In this document: piece by piece, positions 35,384 to 44,169 of the stretch | Numbering within the stretch: the stretch's first letter is position 1 | Layout: every line of letters starts with the position of its first letter | Assembly (NCBI RefSeq): GCF_000949425.1 | Contig: NZ_CP010976.1 | Span: forward strand, 2,356,001-2,420,000 | Length of the DNA stretch: 64,000 nt | Source: Paenibacillus sp. IHBB 10380 | GTDB taxonomy: Bacteria > Bacillota > Bacilli > Paenibacillales > Paenibacillaceae | Direction: 5' to 3' | Translations under genes and position numbers: made by a program | The notes under the pieces: generated by a model | What the model was told of the DNA's origin: nothing | The model's input: the letters and a program-made list of their open reading frames with translations, nothing else | The model's database searches: none

Positions 35384-36292
35384 TTAACGATGTTGCTCAT
35401 AGCGGTCTTCCTTGCTATTCTCTCGAATGAACGCTAGTTCCTCCTCAGATAAAGGCGCAGTATCTCCAGCAGCAATATTATCTAGGAGTTGTTGTAACGA
35501 ACTAGCTCCAGGTACAACTACAGCGACGGCTGGGTCAGCTAACACATACTGAATAGCAATATGAGCCATACTTCGATGCTCTTCAACTAAAGATTGTAAT
35601 CTTTGGCGTACGTTATGAAGTTCATCAGAACTGTAGTTCATATATTTATTATCTGCTTTTCGATCTCCACCAGCAGATAAGATTCCTTTCGCTACCGGTC
35701 CACGAACGATCATACTGATATCATGTTCTGATAGTAACGGTAAGATTTCCTCTTCTGGACGACGATCTAGAATACTATACTGACTCATCACACTTACTAT
35801 GTTGGATTTCTGTACATACTCACGAATCACATTTGGACGTATCGATGAAACCCCATAATAACGTATAAGTCCTTCTTGTTTTAATTGCTCAAATGCTTCA
35901 ATGGTCTCGTCTATAGGATCTTCCATCGTTCCACCGTGAAGTTGATATAGATCAATATAATCCGTCTGCAAACGTCTCAAACTTTCTTTGACTTCAGCAA
36001 TGATATATTGTTTAGATGGGTCCCAGATCCAGCTGTCTTGACCTTCAACACGTCTGTTGCCAACCTTAGTACTTAGAATAACCTGATCACGACGACCTTG
36101 GATAGCCTTGCCTACGATTTCTTCATTGCGCCCAGCATCGTATAAATCAGAGGTGTCCAAGAAATTCACACCCTGTTCCAAGGCTTGATGTATCAATGGT
36201 ATGGCAGATGACTCTTCGGTCCCAAGTGACATACATCCAAGACCGATCTCACTTATCAACAGATCGGATAACCCCAGTTGTCTTGTCTTCAT
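35384..36292 (-). CDS. Aldo/keto reductase
   Basis: This 302-residue NADPH-dependent oxidoreductase has a TIM-barrel with the AKR tetrad in order: Asp in FLDTSDLY, Tyr in the same motif, Lys in LSTKVGNR and His in YQLHGGTMED. The C-terminal nucleotide-binding segment VVVPGASSLQQLLDN is intact. Substrate unknown; YccK/IolS-like stress reductases are the nearest impression. Confidence 0.92.
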   Translation of the reverse strand: MKTRQLGLSDLLISEIGLGCMSLGTEESSAIPLIHQALEQGVNFLDTSDLYDAGRNEEIVGKAIQGRRDQVILSTKVGNRRVEGQDSWIWDPSKQYIIAEVKESLRRLQTDYIDLYQLHGGTMEDPIDETIEAFEQLKQEGLIRYYGVSSIRPNVIREYVQKSNIVSVMSQYSILDRRPEEEILPLLSEHDISMIVRGPVAKGILSAGGDRKADNKYMNYSSDELHNVRQRLQSLVEEHRSMAHIAIQYVLADPAVAVVVPGASSLQQLLDNIAAGDTAPLSEEELAFIRENSKEDRYEQHR

Positions 36293-36325
36293 TAGTCAAC
36301 CCCCTTTCTACAAACCCAATCTACA

Positions 36326-37570
36326 TTAGACCACCATATGGAGCACAGTAAGAAGGATACCAATAATAAAACCACATAAAGCTCCATTCACTCGGATCCA
36401 CTGTAAGTCATTACCCACTTTATCCTCTAACATTTCCACTAGCGTTTGATCATCCATTTTGTCCAAATTATCTTTAACTAAGAGTGATATTCGATAATAA
36501 TTTGATTCCACAAGGTTGACAATAAGGTTTAATAATCCTTGCTCCCAACGATTAACTAAAGCTTCTTGCTTATTTAAAGTCGTTACCACCCAACGGAATG
36601 AGGATAATATGATACGTCCACCATTGTCATATTCTCGATCTAATTTAAGAAGCAATTGACCTCTCAGCTCCCCCAATTGATTGAATATGAACCTCTCCGT
36701 ACTTTCATCTATTAGCTTTGTCTCTATCCATGATTTAATTTGATGAGTTACAGATGGATTTAGAGCGGCCGTTGTTAGCTGGACCCTTATCTCTTGAAGG
36801 ATTCGTTCCCGATAAGCACTATCTGAATTAGATAGATCTTCTATAGAAGAAACCAATAAGCCTGTAAGTAAGGAACCTAGCTTCTCCTCACTCATGAAAC
36901 CTATGAATGCCTGAATAGCGAACCCCTTCATACCTCCAACCTGTAGGTCTTGTAATTTACTGTGTACAATTTGGCCCAATAAAACTTCTGTCTCCGGCTT
37001 ACTAGCCCACTTCTGACCATAATCCAAGGCATAGTCTAACACTTTTTCATCATATCGCTTCTCAACAATAGAGATCGCCGTTTGAGCGACTAGTGGCTCT
37101 AATTCTTTATTTCTTACATAACTCACCATCGCAGTCTGAACGGAGGATGCTACTTTCTCAAGTGGAAGGGCTTGAACCAGCGATTTAGTAGAAAAAACGA
37201 TATTTTTTCGAACCTCGCGCTTACGAATCATTCTGAAAGCACCCGAAGCTAGCGCTTTAAATACTTTTGCCTGACGTAATTTGTTCTTGATGCTTTCTTT
37301 ATTCAACAGTTCCGTTTCCATGGCTGCAATTAAAGAATTTACAATCTTAGTCCGATTGCTAAGAAGCAAAGAGGTGTGTGGAATTGGAATGCCCATAGGA
37401 TGACGGAATAATGCGGTAACCGCAAACCAGTCTGCGAAACCACCGACGAGCCCAGCTTCAAATCCACCCTGCATCAAGCGAACCACAATATTTTGAGGCA
37501 TGAACAAAGTGAGTAGGAATCCAATTCCCATGATGATGAGTGAGGAAGTTGCTATATGTTTGGTTCTCAT
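36326..37570 (-). CDS. DUF445-family membrane protein
   Basis: This 414-residue protein has N-terminal hydrophobic segments with GGFEAGLVGGFADWFAVTAL, the conserved DUF445 motif, then a long helical soluble region, and a final transmembrane segment GALCGFIIGILLTVLHMVV. Function unknown. AGGAGG precedes ATG 37570. It lies just downstream of lspA and may share its transcript. Confidence 0.9.
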   Translation of the reverse strand: MRTKHIATSSLIIMGIGFLLTLFMPQNIVVRLMQGGFEAGLVGGFADWFAVTALFRHPMGIPIPHTSLLLSNRTKIVNSLIAAMETELLNKESIKNKLRQAKVFKALASGAFRMIRKREVRKNIVFSTKSLVQALPLEKVASSVQTAMVSYVRNKELEPLVAQTAISIVEKRYDEKVLDYALDYGQKWASKPETEVLLGQIVHSKLQDLQVGGMKGFAIQAFIGFMSEEKLGSLLTGLLVSSIEDLSNSDSAYRERILQEIRVQLTTAALNPSVTHQIKSWIETKLIDESTERFIFNQLGELRGQLLLKLDREYDNGGRIILSSFRWVVTTLNKQEALVNRWEQGLLNLIVNLVESNYYRISLLVKDNLDKMDDQTLVEMLEDKVGNDLQWIRVNGALCGFIIGILLTVLHMVV

Positions 37571-37617
37571 GTGATCCTCCTAATAGTTTGTTTGTTAAAG
37601 TTGCTACACGAATATGA

Positions 37618-38079
37618 TCATACCATTGACGTTCTCTTTTTCCGTCTTGTTCTAGTAAATACCATCCCAATGATTATAAGTATTACCCCGAAATTGATCG
37701 CTATATCTGCTAAATTCATAATTCCAGTATTAGAACCTAGGACTATGAAATCAGTAACCTTGCCGCGCCATACCCGATCTATAGCGTTTCCTATAGCACC
37801 ACCTGACAACAATCCTGTGCCCACATTCATGATGAACCCTTGTAGTTCACCCTTCTTTCGGTAGTACACGATGACGATGACAACGAGTATGGCTAATATA
37901 GCAAACAAACGTCCATATCCCTGAAAAGAGCTAAAAGCGGCTCCACTATTCTCATAGTAATTAAAGTGTATATAATCATTACCCCAAAATTTGACCTCAC
38001 CTAGCTCCATGTTGGAACGAACCCATATCTTCGTGATCTGATCTAACATGATAATGAATATCGAGAGTATATAAAACAT
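37618..38079 (-). CDS. lspA: Lipoprotein signal peptidase II
   Basis: This 153-residue membrane aspartyl protease cleaves prolipoprotein signal peptides. Four hydrophobic segments are present, with the catalytic aspartates Asp101 (GNAIDRVWRGKVTDF) and Asp125 (MNLADIAIN) and the conserved NSGAAFS motif. It would process the lipobox proteins seen in this window. The usual partner gene rluD is not adjacent, so it may be a second, non-ileS-linked lspA copy. Confidence 0.94.
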   Translation of the reverse strand: MFYILSIFIIMLDQITKIWVRSNMELGEVKFWGNDYIHFNYYENSGAAFSSFQGYGRLFAILAILVVIVIVYYRKKGELQGFIMNVGTGLLSGGAIGNAIDRVWRGKVTDFIVLGSNTGIMNLADIAINFGVILIIIGMVFTRTRRKKRTSMV

Positions 38080-38118
38080 GTCTATTTCCCCCCATCCACA
38101 ACATGTACTTTCTAAAAC

Positions 38119-38146
38119 TCAAAAAAAACCGTGCGAACACACGGTT
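38119..38146 (-). terminator. Terminator after the small DUF gene
   Basis: AACCGTG and CACGGTT form a stem; the adjoining run of eight A on the plus strand is a U run in the minus-strand transcript. Confidence 0.75.
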
Positions 38147-38157
38147 GTGTACTTCTC

Positions 38158-38436
38158 TTACTCCGAAGCTGTCGGCTCCATTGAATCCAGCGCTGCATCT
38201 AGCAATTGATCGAATAGATCATCATCTTCTTCGATCAATTTATCGATCGTAAGTAAATCCTCTTCCTTACCGGATTCCTTAGCAAAGTTGATACTATAAT
38301 CCCACTCTTTTCCCCTTTTGCTAAAGAAGGTTAGCTCGTACGAATCTTTATATCCTTCAATACTAAACAGGGTGTGACCGATAAAGTGTCCATCTTCATT
38401 TTTCTTCATATCTGCGCTCTCAATATGTACATTCAT
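38158..38436 (-). CDS. Small acidic conserved-looking protein
   Basis: This 92-residue soluble protein has a beta-rich first half (GHTLFSIEGYKDSYELTFFS) and an acidic helical C-terminus. No family is recognised. A strong ribosome site (AAAGGAG) and its own terminator support it as a real gene. Confidence 0.75.
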   Translation of the reverse strand: MNVHIESADMKKNEDGHFIGHTLFSIEGYKDSYELTFFSKRGKEWDYSINFAKESGKEEDLLTIDKLIEEDDDLFDQLLDAALDSMEPTASE

Positions 38437-38570
38437 TTTACAGTGTTCTCCTTTGATTAAAATATGTTTCTATAGTATACCATTTTTGCGATAAATACAT
38501 GTCAGTTTTCATTATGCTTGCCAATTTAGTACAATAACTGTTGAGTAACTAAAAATGTGGAGGTATACAT

Positions 38571-39803
38571 ATGACTGATTTACAACAACAATTGAACAAA
38601 TATGCCGATTTAGCTGTTAGAGTCGGAGTGAATGTACACAAAGGTCAGACTCTTGTAGTAAATGCCCCGATTAGTTCAGCTGAATTCGTTCGGTTAATCG
38701 TCAAGAAAGCATATGATGCAGGAGCCAAAACAGTTAAAGTCAACTGGAGTGACGAAGTTGTTACACGTCTGCAATATGAATTAGCCGCAGATGAAGCATT
38801 TACTATACCCCCAAAGTGGTATGCAGGTGAATTGATTGAACTTGTAGAGAATGGAGCGGCTGTTCTTTCCGTTCTAGCTGAGAATCCTGATCTACTAAAC
38901 GGAATACCGCAGGAACGAATTTCCACAGCTCAGAGAACTCGTGGGGAAGCATTAGCGAAGTATCGGGCATACGGACAGTCAGATAAATTCAGCTGGTGTT
39001 TAGTCGCTGTACCTTCACCGGAATGGGCAGCTAAAGTTTTCCCTGAACTCCCACCCGAAGAGCAGGTTCAGAGTCTATGGGAAGCAATTTTCCATACCGT
39101 TCGTGTCGACCAAGATAATCCTATCGAAGCATGGCAGACTCATCTTGATACACTTGAGTCCAAGTCTAAAGCGCTCAACGCCAAGAAATATAAGAAACTT
39201 CATTATACTGCACCTGGTACAGACCTTACCATTGAATTACCCAAAGGTCACATCTGGGCTGCAGGAGATAGTACAGACGAACAAGGACATCACTTTGTAG
39301 CTAATATGCCTACAGAAGAAGTATTCACAGCACCACTTAAGACAGGTGTTAACGGAACCGTGAGCAGCACTAAGCCTTTGAGCTATAGCGGTAATATTAT
39401 TAACAATTTCTCTGTGACTTTTGAGAATGGACGCATCGTTAGTGTATCTGCTGAGCAAGGCCAAGAAGTACTTGAGCATCTAGTCGCGATGGATGAAGGT
39501 TCACACTACCTTGGTGAAGTAGCCCTTGTACCCCATCAATCTCCAATCTCGGAATCGAACATTCTATACTACAACACATTGTTTGATGAGAATGCTTCCA
39601 ACCATTTAGCTATCGGGAGTGCCTATGCATTCTGCATCGAAGGTGGCAAAGATATGAGTAAAGAGCAGCTTACTGAGCATGGGTTGAACACGAGTATCAC
39701 GCACGTCGACTTCATGATTGGCTCGGCTGAGATGGACATTGACGGTATTACAGAGGATGGTACAGTAGAACCTTTATTCCGTAACGGCAATTGGGCATTT
39801 TAA
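38571..39803 (+). CDS. M29-family aminopeptidase (copy 2)
   Basis: This 410-residue metalloexopeptidase shares the M29 blocks of the gene at 24862: YADLAVRVGVNVHKGQ, FVANMPTEEVFTAPLKTGVN and TSITHVDFMIGSAEMD. It is more similar to the following gene than to copy 1, suggesting tandem duplication. Start ATG 38571 follows GGAGG. It is the first of three genes likely cotranscribed with the second aminopeptidase and an SDR. Confidence 0.93.
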   Translation: MTDLQQQLNKYADLAVRVGVNVHKGQTLVVNAPISSAEFVRLIVKKAYDAGAKTVKVNWSDEVVTRLQYELAADEAFTIPPKWYAGELIELVENGAAVLSVLAENPDLLNGIPQERISTAQRTRGEALAKYRAYGQSDKFSWCLVAVPSPEWAAKVFPELPPEEQVQSLWEAIFHTVRVDQDNPIEAWQTHLDTLESKSKALNAKKYKKLHYTAPGTDLTIELPKGHIWAAGDSTDEQGHHFVANMPTEEVFTAPLKTGVNGTVSSTKPLSYSGNIINNFSVTFENGRIVSVSAEQGQEVLEHLVAMDEGSHYLGEVALVPHQSPISESNILYYNTLFDENASNHLAIGSAYAFCIEGGKDMSKEQLTEHGLNTSITHVDFMIGSAEMDIDGITEDGTVEPLFRNGNWAF

Positions 39804-39833
39804 TAAAAACTACTAGATAATGGAGGAATACTC

Positions 39834-41066
39834 ATGCTTAGTTATGAACAAAAATTAGATAATTATGCAACTTTGGCTGTTAAGATTGGTGTCAATATCC
39901 AACCCGGTCAGACCCTAGTATTGAACGCGATGATCGACGCAGCCGAACTAGTCCAGCTTATTGTGCGTAAAGCTTATGAAGCAGGTGCAAAGCTTGTTAA
40001 AGTGAACTATTCAGATGAGGCTGTATCTCGGATGCGTTATGAGTATGCATCGGATGAATCCTTTCTAGAAGCACCCAAGTGGTATGCAGGTGAGGTGGAG
40101 GAATTGGCTGAGACAGGCGCAGCTTTTCTAACGATCCTCTCTTCAAGTCCTGATATGCTTAAAGGCATAGACCCTGAACGTATTGCTAACCATCAACGAA
40201 CGTATGGTCAAGCACTGTCTAAGTACCGTCAATATCAACAAGCCGATAAGATGAGCTGGAACGGGATTGCCTTCCCTTCCCCAGATTGGGCAGCGAAAGT
40301 ATTCCCAGATGTGGCACCCGAAGAGCAAGTAAATAAACTGTGGGATGCTATTTTTGCAGCTGTACGTGCAGATCAACCAGACCCTATTCAGGCTTGGCAT
40401 GATCATATCGAAACACTTCAAGCAAAGTCAGATGAACTTAACAGCAAGAAGTACCATAGCCTCCAATTCGTGGCTCCAGGTACGGACCTGACTATTGAAT
40501 TACCGGAGGGTCATATTTGGGCACAAGCTGGAAGTGTGAATGAACAGGGCGTATCATTTGTAGCTAACATTCCCACGGAAGAAGTGTTCACAGCACCGCT
40601 GAAGACAGGCGTTAACGGTACTGTGAGCAGCACCAAGCCTTTAAGCTATGGCGGTAATATTATTGATGGTTTCTCTCTAACTTTTGAGAATGGACGTATT
40701 GTGAGTTACAGCGCTGAGGAAGGTCAAGATACACTTGATCGTCTCATCAACATGGATGAAGGCTCTCATTATTTAGGTGAAGTTGCTCTAGTTCCTTTCC
40801 ACTCTCCTATTTCTCAAAGTAATATTCTATACTACACTACGTTGTTTGATGAGAATGCATCTTGTCACCTTGCTATCGGCAGCTCCTATGCCTTTAATAT
40901 TGAAGGTGGTAAGACTATGACCTCCGAACAGCTTGCTGACAAAGGAATGAACGCTAGCATTACCCACGTCGATTTCATGATGGGATCACCGGAGATGGAT
41001 ATCTATGGTGTAACGCAAGATGGAGTAAAGGAACAAATCTTCCTTAAAGGCGATTGGGCTGTCTAA
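39834..41066 (+). CDS. M29-family aminopeptidase (copy 3)
   Basis: This 410-residue tandem paralog of the preceding aminopeptidase lies 30 bases downstream. Blocks FVANIPTEEVFTAPLKTGVN and ASITHVDFMMGSPEMD match copy 2 almost position by position. The conserved acidic and histidine metal ligands appear intact in both, so both should be active. Confidence 0.93.
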   Translation: MLSYEQKLDNYATLAVKIGVNIQPGQTLVLNAMIDAAELVQLIVRKAYEAGAKLVKVNYSDEAVSRMRYEYASDESFLEAPKWYAGEVEELAETGAAFLTILSSSPDMLKGIDPERIANHQRTYGQALSKYRQYQQADKMSWNGIAFPSPDWAAKVFPDVAPEEQVNKLWDAIFAAVRADQPDPIQAWHDHIETLQAKSDELNSKKYHSLQFVAPGTDLTIELPEGHIWAQAGSVNEQGVSFVANIPTEEVFTAPLKTGVNGTVSSTKPLSYGGNIIDGFSLTFENGRIVSYSAEEGQDTLDRLINMDEGSHYLGEVALVPFHSPISQSNILYYTTLFDENASCHLAIGSSYAFNIEGGKTMTSEQLADKGMNASITHVDFMMGSPEMDIYGVTQDGVKEQIFLKGDWAV

Positions 41067-41101
41067 TCGTAATCTATCATCCTTGGGAGGATTGAACTTA
41101 G

Positions 41102-41866
41102 ATGCTGAATGTAGATTTGCAAGGTAAAACGGCATTGATTACAGGAGCTACCGGTCAGCTAGGAAGAGTTATGGCACGTACATTAGCTGATTGCGGCGCA
41201 AATATCGTTGTTCACTATCGGGGTAATGAAACAAAGGCTATCGAATTGAAGCAAGAGATCGAGTCTATCGGTCGTAGCTGCATGATTGTACAGGCCGATG
41301 TGACCCAATTTGATGACGTCCTACGTATGAGAGATCATATATTCAATCATTTCAAGACTGTTGATATCATAGTCGCCAATGCTGTGATCCAGTATGAGTG
41401 GAAGTCGATTCTCGACCAACCTCTTGAAGATTACGCTAGTCAGCTAGATACATGTGTCATGCAAAGTGTCTATTTGTCCAAAGCTTTCGTACCTGCCATG
41501 ATCGAACGTAAACAAGGTCGTGTCATTGGAATAAATACCGAATGTTCGATGCAGAATGCACCTGGCCAATCGGCCTATGTGGCTGGTAAAAGAGGTATGG
41601 ATGGCATTTATCGTGTACTCGCAAAGGAAATTGGAGCGAATCAGATTACGGTTAATCAAGTCGCACCAGGCTGGACCATCAGTGAGAATGACCGCGAAAA
41701 TAAGACAGAACATAACGAAGCATATGAGCAATCTGTCCCATTGAAACGTAGAGGTACTGATCAGGAAATTGCGAATGTCGTAGCTTTCCTAGCCTCTGAC
41801 TTAGCTAGCTTTATAACCGGTGCCTACATTCCCGTTAATGGTGGCAATGTTATGCCTGCTATCTAA
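41102..41866 (+). CDS. Short-chain dehydrogenase/reductase
   Basis: This 254-residue Rossmann-fold oxidoreductase has the cofactor motif TGATGQLG (16-23), the structural motif VANAVIQ in place of NNAG, the active-site YVAGK motif after NTECSMQNAPGQSA, and C-terminal ITGAYIPVNGG. The catalytic Ser position is replaced by Thr/Glu-Cys context (GINTECSM), so substrate specificity may be unusual. It follows the tandem aminopeptidases in one operon. A terminator comes next. Confidence 0.9.
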   Translation: MLNVDLQGKTALITGATGQLGRVMARTLADCGANIVVHYRGNETKAIELKQEIESIGRSCMIVQADVTQFDDVLRMRDHIFNHFKTVDIIVANAVIQYEWKSILDQPLEDYASQLDTCVMQSVYLSKAFVPAMIERKQGRVIGINTECSMQNAPGQSAYVAGKRGMDGIYRVLAKEIGANQITVNQVAPGWTISENDRENKTEHNEAYEQSVPLKRRGTDQEIANVVAFLASDLASFITGAYIPVNGGNVMPAI

Positions 41867-41896
41867 TCACAAGATATTATGGTCTAATGGATTACT

Positions 41897-41938
41897 CCGG
41901 AAATTGGCGATAGCCTTCGCCAGTTTTCGGATTTTTTT
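41897..41938 (+). terminator. Terminator of the aminopeptidase-SDR operon
   Basis: CCGGAAATTGGCGA and TCGCCAGTTTTCGG form an imperfect stem followed by a run of seven T. Confidence 0.8.
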
Positions 41939-41969
41939 GTATATACAAATCCCCTCACTATTAGGTATT

Positions 41970-42010
41970 CAAGAACACTAATTGCACATATTGTGCAATT
42001 AGTGTTCTTG
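41970..42010 (+). promoter_or_regulatory. 41-bp palindrome, candidate TetR operator
   Basis: The arms CAAGAACACTAATTGCACA and its perfect 19-base complement flank a 3-base centre. The right arm covers the -35 and spacer of the promoter for the pectin-acetylesterase-like gene. The TetR gene at 43263 is the downstream partner, so this is probably its operator. Confidence 0.75.
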
Positions 42011-42019
42011 GCGTATACT
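41991..42019 (+). promoter_or_regulatory. Promoter of the esterase-TetR operon
   Basis: TTGTGC (41991-41996), a 17-base spacer and TATACT (42014-42019) lie 21 bases before the chosen start codon. The -35 is embedded in the large palindrome, the classical repressor arrangement. Confidence 0.6.
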
Positions 42020-42039
42020 CAATAAAGGGAGTGATGGAT

Positions 42040-43227
42040 ATGAGAAAACTAGGTAAAATAACCAAAGTATTTGTAATCAGTCTATTATGCGTCATTATAG
42101 TGAGCTCTGTTGCAATTTATGCTTTTGCTATTAAGAGACCCACAACAATCCCTGTTATGGCCGATACCAAACCCTATAAATGGAACAAAGTCACCCTTGG
42201 CGAAAAGGTTCTCTCAAGCGATGGATCGGAGTATTACTTATGGACCAAAAAAGGAGAAAACCCGAATTGGATTATCTTCTTTTCCGGCGGAGGGGTCAGT
42301 TGGGATGCAGAAAGCGCCTCGCACCCGATTAAGATCATGAATTTCATGACAGGCCGTGATACGGGGAACTATTTTGCCAACATTCCGTTCTACATGCTAA
42401 CGTTACTCGGTGGTATGCTGGCAACCGATAATCCCGACAATCCCTTCAAAGAATGGAATGTCGTGTATATTCCCTATTCGACTGGTGATTTCCATGTCGG
42501 CAATAATAGTGCCGAATATAAGAAAAAAAATGGTAGCAGCTTTACCATGCATTACAATGGTAAGAATAATGTACAGAGTAGCCTAGACTGGATTTATGCA
42601 AATGTAGATAAACCCGATAAATTGCTGATCGCCGGTGAAAGTGCGGGAGGATTCGGGTCTGCCTTTTGGGCAAATACCATTGCCAAACACTACAATGAAT
42701 CGGAGATCTATCAATATTCTGACAGCTCCTATTTAAATTCCGACAAATGGCCAGATATCGTGAAGAACGAGTGGCATGCAGATTTCAAACAAACATTCGG
42801 ATTTTCCCCCGAAGCGGATTTAATTGGGTCAGCTGTTAAAGCCAACAGCCACCTATTGCCTGCAAATGCTGTTTTATTGCAATCCTACTCACTCTTTGAT
42901 GAGATATTAATCCACTTTCAGAATAAAATTAATGATTACACAGGACCTTTTGATCAGCGGAACGTTGCCGATTGGTCTCGCCAAATGAGGGAATCTACCA
43001 AGGCTTTGGATTCGTCAATTCCGAATTATTATTACTATTTAACAGATTATGGCTTGAATGCCAAGACAGGAACAACCCCGCATACGTTTGCTACACGTGA
43101 AACCTTCTATAAGGCAGAACAAGATGGCGTTAAGCTGCTGAATTGGCTGGATGATATCATTAATAAGCAGAAGAACTATTCCGTTGGACATAAATTTATC
43201 GAAGAATTGGATAATGGGCAAGATTAA
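42040..43227 (+). CDS. Membrane-anchored pectin acetylesterase-like hydrolase
   Basis: This 395-residue protein has an N-terminal hydrophobic anchor or signal (residues 10-30) and an alpha/beta-hydrolase fold with the features of the pectinacetylesterase/NOTUM family: the oxyanion-side WIIFFSGGGVSW, a long insertion and the nucleophile elbow AGESAGGFG. The catalytic Asp and His probably lie in YQYSDSSY and the C-terminal TPHTFA. Substrate unknown; the family name should not be taken as proof of pectin activity. ATG 42040 is favoured by GGGAG eight bases upstream. Confidence 0.8.
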   Translation: MRKLGKITKVFVISLLCVIIVSSVAIYAFAIKRPTTIPVMADTKPYKWNKVTLGEKVLSSDGSEYYLWTKKGENPNWIIFFSGGGVSWDAESASHPIKIMNFMTGRDTGNYFANIPFYMLTLLGGMLATDNPDNPFKEWNVVYIPYSTGDFHVGNNSAEYKKKNGSSFTMHYNGKNNVQSSLDWIYANVDKPDKLLIAGESAGGFGSAFWANTIAKHYNESEIYQYSDSSYLNSDKWPDIVKNEWHADFKQTFGFSPEADLIGSAVKANSHLLPANAVLLQSYSLFDEILIHFQNKINDYTGPFDQRNVADWSRQMRESTKALDSSIPNYYYYLTDYGLNAKTGTTPHTFATRETFYKAEQDGVKLLNWLDDIINKQKNYSVGHKFIEELDNGQD

Positions 43228-43262
43228 GAGACGAACATCCAAAGGAGTGGCAGAAAGACAAT

Positions 43263-43910
43263 ATGAAATTGCGGGAAAAGCAGACCCGGATGACCCGGGA
43301 GATCATTAAGAGAACGGCACTCGGTCTGTTCTGTGATAAGGGAATTGAAAACACGGATATGTCTCTAATAGCGGAGACAGCGGACGTTGCACGCCGAACG
43401 TTGTATCATCATTACAAGGACAAGGAAGAACTGGCTGCAGAGATTTATACGGAAAATTTGAATACGATGTTCGGACAATTGTTACCTGACTTTAATTTTG
43501 AGCGACCGCATCAATCGCTGGAAGCAATTTTGGACAAATATCTGATGCTTAGGGAGCAATCTGAGTCTCTTCTCTATTACGATGCAATCTTTAATACGTA
43601 TTACAGCACACTCTCCAAGAATCCAGCAGAATTACCCGATTACAAAAGAATTATGGAAGAATGGTATGGCAAGATCGTACAGCTCGAAGCGGTTTCTATG
43701 GCTTCGGATGAACGAGCAAAGTGGCTGGAAATGCTGTTTATGTCCACTCATTTGTTTTTTAGCTACTTGCAGAAAGCCGTCATTATTACTCATCAAACAG
43801 GTGGACTTCTAACCGAGGCTGACCGAGAAGCAGATCGAAAATTCAAGAATTTCATTATAAACAGTGTAAAATACAACCAGCTGGCGGATGATTCTTTTAT
43901 AAATGAATGA
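43263..43910 (+). CDS. TetR-family transcriptional regulator
   Basis: This 215-residue regulator has the N-terminal TetR helix-turn-helix (LFCDKGIENTDMSLIAETAD, then ARRTLYHHYKDKEEL) and a variable all-helical ligand domain. AAGGAG precedes ATG 43263. It lies 35 bases after the esterase gene and presumably represses their shared promoter through the 41-bp palindrome. Confidence 0.93.
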   Translation: MKLREKQTRMTREIIKRTALGLFCDKGIENTDMSLIAETADVARRTLYHHYKDKEELAAEIYTENLNTMFGQLLPDFNFERPHQSLEAILDKYLMLREQSESLLYYDAIFNTYYSTLSKNPAELPDYKRIMEEWYGKIVQLEAVSMASDERAKWLEMLFMSTHLFFSYLQKAVIITHQTGGLLTEADREADRKFKNFIINSVKYNQLADDSFINE

Positions 43911-44078
43911 AAATGAGATTACTCGAAAACCTTTGACAAAAAGGGCTCACAAAAGTCATTAAAAACGAACCGCTCCTGCAGGTCGATCTGAGTATCGAAT
44001 TCTAGTTTAGTGACTTATTCCCTGAATTAAGCTTACGTGGTCTTCCTTACGCCGATTGATTCAGTCCCTATAAACAAA

Positions 44079-44120
44079 ATTCCAGTCAAAACACGAGACT
44101 AAAAGTGTTTTGACTGGAAT
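44079..44120 (+). terminator. Terminator after tetR
   Basis: ATTCCAGTCAAAACAC and its exact complement form a 16-bp stem with a 10-base loop, followed by TTTG. It ends the esterase-TetR operon. Confidence 0.75.
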
Positions 44121-44169
44121 TTGTTTCACTATCGTTTCCTCGTTATAGCGAGGAGGCTTATTTGCTTTC

